Source: Algibacillus agarilyticus (lineage in GTDB: Bacteria; Pseudomonadota; Gammaproteobacteria; Enterobacterales; Alteromonadaceae). Taken from it: a stretch of DNA of 64,000 bases. Position 1 is the first letter of the stretch, and every line of letters starts with the position of its first letter. The notes beneath the pieces are model-generated. The model was given only the letters and a program-made list of their open reading frames with translations. It searched no databases and was not told where the DNA came from. The stretch covers positions 1 to 64,000 of the forward strand of contig NZ_QMED01000028.1 in assembly GCF_003286125.1 (NCBI RefSeq). The letters are read 5' to 3'. Positions 61,797 through 64,000 of the stretch are shown here, in pieces. The translations under genes and the position numbers were made by a program.

Positions 61797-62210
61797 ATGA
61801 GTTTGTTAGATAAATTTTTACCTCGTAAACAAAAAACACTGTATGAATTAGTGGGTCAAGAAAAGGGGACTCGTCAGTTGGCTAATACATTTTACGACAT
61901 TATGTCGACAGACCCTGTTGCCAGTGAATTATTAGCATTACATCCACAGCCGATGGACTCTATTCGTGAACGCTTTTTTGAATATTTGTCAGGCTGGTTT
62001 GGTGGCCCGCCTCTATTTGAACAAAAATACGGACATCCAAGGCTACGTGCTCGTCACCTACCGTTCAAGGTTGACCAAAATATGATAGACCAATGGTTGC
62101 ATTGTATGAATAAAGCGCTAGAGCAAGAAGTTAAAAGCTCACGAACTCGCCAAGCTATTCAACAAGCCGTAACACCTTTAGCGCAGCATATGTTAAATTG
62201 CCCACATTAA
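61797..62210 (+). CDS. Group II truncated haemoglobin
   Basis: The 137-residue protein is a TrHb2: LYELVGQEKGTRQLANTFYDIM at the N-terminus, then PMDSIRERFFEYLSGWFGG, and GHPRLRARHLPF with the proximal His in RHLPF. Trp in SGWFGG fits the group II heme pocket (WG8). It binds O2 or NO. It is separate from the MCE operon (39 bases gap) and 35 bases before aroE. Confidence 0.92.
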   Translation: MSLLDKFLPRKQKTLYELVGQEKGTRQLANTFYDIMSTDPVASELLALHPQPMDSIRERFFEYLSGWFGGPPLFEQKYGHPRLRARHLPFKVDQNMIDQWLHCMNKALEQEVKSSRTRQAIQQAVTPLAQHMLNCPH

Positions 62211-62244
62211 TCCCTCATCGCATTTAAATTATAGAGCTTTATTC

Positions 62245-63069
62245 ATGGAAAAATACGCCGTATTTGGTAACCCGATAGCCCAATCAAAATCACCACAAAT
62301 TCATTTAGCATTTGCTGCTCAATTTGGTATTAAATTAGAGTATCAAAAGCATTTGGTCGAAATAGGGGCGTTTGAGCAAGCGATCAATAATTTAAAAGAA
62401 AATGGAGGCAAAGGTTGTAACGTTACTGCACCCTTTAAAGGTGATGCTTTTTCAATGGCTAATCAATTAAGTGAACGAGCGCAACTGGCCGAAGCGGTTA
62501 ACACATTAACATTATGTGCTGATGGTTCAATATTGGGCGATAACACCGATGGGCCTGGTTTAGTGATTGACTTAGAAAACCAAAATGCCCCTATTAAAGG
62601 TAAACGTATTTTACTTATTGGTGCTGGCGGTGCAGCGAGAGGAGTCATTAAGCCATTACTTCAGTGTGAGCCCGAACAATTAGTTATTTGTAATCGTACC
62701 TATAGCAAAGCCCAAGCTTTGGTCGAAAAATTTAGTATATATGGACCAATAAAGGCTATTGAAGCAGAACAATTAAGTCAAGACGGCTATGACCTCGTTA
62801 TTAATTCGAGTTCATCAAGTTTAACAAATGAGTTGCCCCCGGTGCCTGCTTGTATTTTTAATGCTAATACGTTTGCCTATGACATGTCCTATAAAGCAAT
62901 AGATACAACATTTGTGAGTTGGGCAAAAGAGCAAGGTTGTGTAACCGTTATTGATGGGTTAGGTATGTTAGTTGGTCAAGCCGCCGAAAGCTTTTACGTA
63001 TGGCATGGCAAAAGACCGAATATAACACCGGTGCTAGAAGAATTAAGAGCACAATTAACCGCTAATTAA
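62245..63069 (+). CDS. aroE: Shikimate dehydrogenase
   Basis: AroE reduces 3-dehydroshikimate to shikimate with NADPH. The 274-residue protein has FGNPIAQSKSPQIH, NVTAPFKGDA with the catalytic Lys, LGDNTDGPG, and the Rossmann GAGGAARGV followed by NRTYSKA, which favours NADP. It forms a unit with DUF1488 after it. In Escherichia coli aroE lies next to tsaC; here they are 23 kb apart. Confidence 0.97.
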   Translation: MEKYAVFGNPIAQSKSPQIHLAFAAQFGIKLEYQKHLVEIGAFEQAINNLKENGGKGCNVTAPFKGDAFSMANQLSERAQLAEAVNTLTLCADGSILGDNTDGPGLVIDLENQNAPIKGKRILLIGAGGAARGVIKPLLQCEPEQLVICNRTYSKAQALVEKFSIYGPIKAIEAEQLSQDGYDLVINSSSSSLTNELPPVPACIFNANTFAYDMSYKAIDTTFVSWAKEQGCVTVIDGLGMLVGQAAESFYVWHGKRPNITPVLEELRAQLTAN

Positions 63070-63085
63070 TAGAGTCATAAAAAAT

Positions 63086-63310
63086 ATGAATCAAGCGTTT
63101 ATTATAAATGATGATTTAACTTATTTAGTTCAAGAAAGGGTTTGGCAAGTAACCGGTATATTATCTGGGCAATGTTTAACTTTTCGCGTACCAATAAAAA
63201 AAGTTAATAATGAAAGTGTGTTATCACAAGCATTAAAATTTGACATAGAATGCTTGATAGAAAACTGGCTCGATGAACACGAGCCAGAAATTGAATTGGT
63301 TGAATTATAA
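63086..63310 (+). CDS. DUF1488 family protein
   Basis: The 74-residue protein matches DUF1488 (YrdB-like): a short beta-rich domain with ERVWQVTGILSGQCLTFRVPI and a helical C-terminus. It starts 16 bases after aroE. Its stop codon overlaps the stop of the gamma-carbonic anhydrase gene on the other strand by six bases. Function unknown. Confidence 0.88.
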   Translation: MNQAFIINDDLTYLVQERVWQVTGILSGQCLTFRVPIKKVNNESVLSQALKFDIECLIENWLDEHEPEIELVEL

Positions 63311-63841
63311 TTCAGCTAAATATTCATTTTTTAAAATAACGTAATTTATCGCAGACTGCTTCAAGAAGGCTAACTCGTTCTCTGTTAGCTTTCTTGCTTG
63401 ACTTGCAGGGCTACCGCGATATAAATAACCCGATTCTAATGTTTTATTTGGCGCGACTAAACTACCCGCCGCAACGATAACATCATCTTCAACTACCGCT
63501 CCATCCATAATAGTGGCAGACATGCCTACTAAAACTCGGTTACCAATTGTACAGCCATGTAACATCGCATTATGACCCACAGTAACATCATCACCTATTA
63601 TCAAAGGAAAACCGGTTGGGTTTGATTCAGAAAATCGAGTGACATGTAACACTGAGCCATCTTGAACATTCGTTCTGGCACCAATTCGAATAAAGTTAAC
63701 ATCACCACGCCCGGCAACTAATGGCCAAATGCTTGAATCTTCACCTATTTCGATGTCGCCGTATAAAACTGCACTAAAATCTACAAATGCGCCGGATGAA
63801 AGTTGTGGTGTTTTTCCTTTAAAGCTTTTTAAATTATCCAA
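63305..63841 (-). CDS. yrdA: Gamma-carbonic anhydrase family protein (YrdA-like)
   Basis: The 178-residue protein is a left-handed beta helix of hexapeptide repeats (VLYGDIEIGEDSSIW, GARTNVQDGSVLHV, VTVGHNAMLHGC). Three His in HVT, GHN and HGC are the expected zinc ligands, as in Escherichia coli YrdA. The start is TTG at 63841 with AGAGGA upstream. It lies convergent to DUF1488. Confidence 0.93.
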   Translation of the reverse strand: MDNLKSFKGKTPQLSSGAFVDFSAVLYGDIEIGEDSSIWPLVAGRGDVNFIRIGARTNVQDGSVLHVTRFSESNPTGFPLIIGDDVTVGHNAMLHGCTIGNRVLVGMSATIMDGAVVEDDVIVAAGSLVAPNKTLESGYLYRGSPASQARKLTENELAFLKQSAINYVILKNEYLAEL

Positions 63842-63923
63842 TGGTTGTTCCTCTACATAAAATTAAAGTGTACAAAAAACGGTCTCATGACTTGGTTTAT
63901 CGCCATATTTAACCTGATTTAGA

Positions 63924-64000
63924 TGCTTAAATGAACAAAAATAAAAACATTCATTTTTTTGTAATAAAAGGCTTGACGAAATTTTATAAATCTCTATTAT
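63924..64000 (+). promoter_or_regulatory. Putative rRNA operon P1 promoter at the window edge
   Basis: TTGACG (63973-63978) and TATTAT (63995-64000) are separated by 16 bases, the typical spacing of rRNA P1 promoters, and an AT-rich tract (63930-63968) before the -35 element looks like an UP element. The next gene would lie beyond the window. In Escherichia coli an rRNA operon lies next to yrdA. Confidence 0.6.

Overview
The window looks like chromosome of an AT-rich marine gammaproteobacterium of the Alteromonadales type, near Pseudoalteromonas, Shewanella, Colwellia or Catenovulum. The reasons are the def-fmt-rsmB-trkA / dprA-smg-yrdD-tsaC-hemF block, the glmS plus DeoR pair, DUF2956, DUF1488 and DUF3015 families, a cold-type secreted alpha-amylase, and short intergenic palindromes and MITE-like repeats. 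The species cannot be named from the sequence alone.

Layout. 1-1160: right end of an IS21-family element, a deleted copy of an intergenic hairpin repeat, and a broken XRE/HigA-like gene. 1274-11878 (minus): a defence island, read in transcription order as hsdR, an Abi_2/HEPN-type gene, hsdM, hsdS, an SMC/RecF-like ATPase and an HNH nuclease. The last four overlap by 1-4 bases and the final pair resembles Septu (PtuA/PtuB). 12168-14783 (minus): a DeoR-type regulator and glmS. 15003-17030 (minus): a secreted GH13 alpha-amylase with a C-terminal extension and a LacI-type operator upstream, then a full copy of the hairpin repeat. 17681-24251: accessory genes (two VOC proteins, a ToxR/CadC-like membrane regulator with two small unknown partners, a DUF350 protein, a membrane-anchored metallopeptidase). 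24515-26142: purE-purK. 26378-28744: DUF3015 and DUF4105 proteins. 29052-35435 (minus): a transporter of the LplT kind, then sbcD-sbcC. 35530-35828: a palindrome and a MITE-like element.

36332-38888 holds DUF2956, an orphan periplasmic binding protein and hemF. 38885-47421 is the conserved translation/recombination block: tsaC, yrdD, smg, dprA and a LysM protein on minus; def, fmt, rsmB and trkA on plus. 47611-51131 holds a small lipoprotein and glyS/glyQ. 51479-54791 (minus) is a GGDEF regulator, a hybrid kinase and a SPOR protein, with evident duplication of the receiver domains. 55107-57458 holds a LETM1-like protein and a RecQ helicase, convergent.

57744-61758 (plus) is an MlaFED/MCE-type lipid transport operon with an unrecognised first gene, an ATPase lacking the catalytic glutamate, and a TPR lipoprotein. 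61797-63841 holds a truncated haemoglobin, aroE, DUF1488 and a gamma-carbonic anhydrase. The window ends exactly on a strong promoter of the rRNA P1 type, which suggests that an rRNA operon starts just beyond base 64000, as next to aroE-yrdA in Escherichia coli.

No tRNA, rRNA or CRISPR array was recognised inside the window. The strongest candidates for something new are the restriction/Abi/ATPase-HNH operon, the MCE operon with its degenerate ATPase, and the ToxR-like regulator with its two partners.
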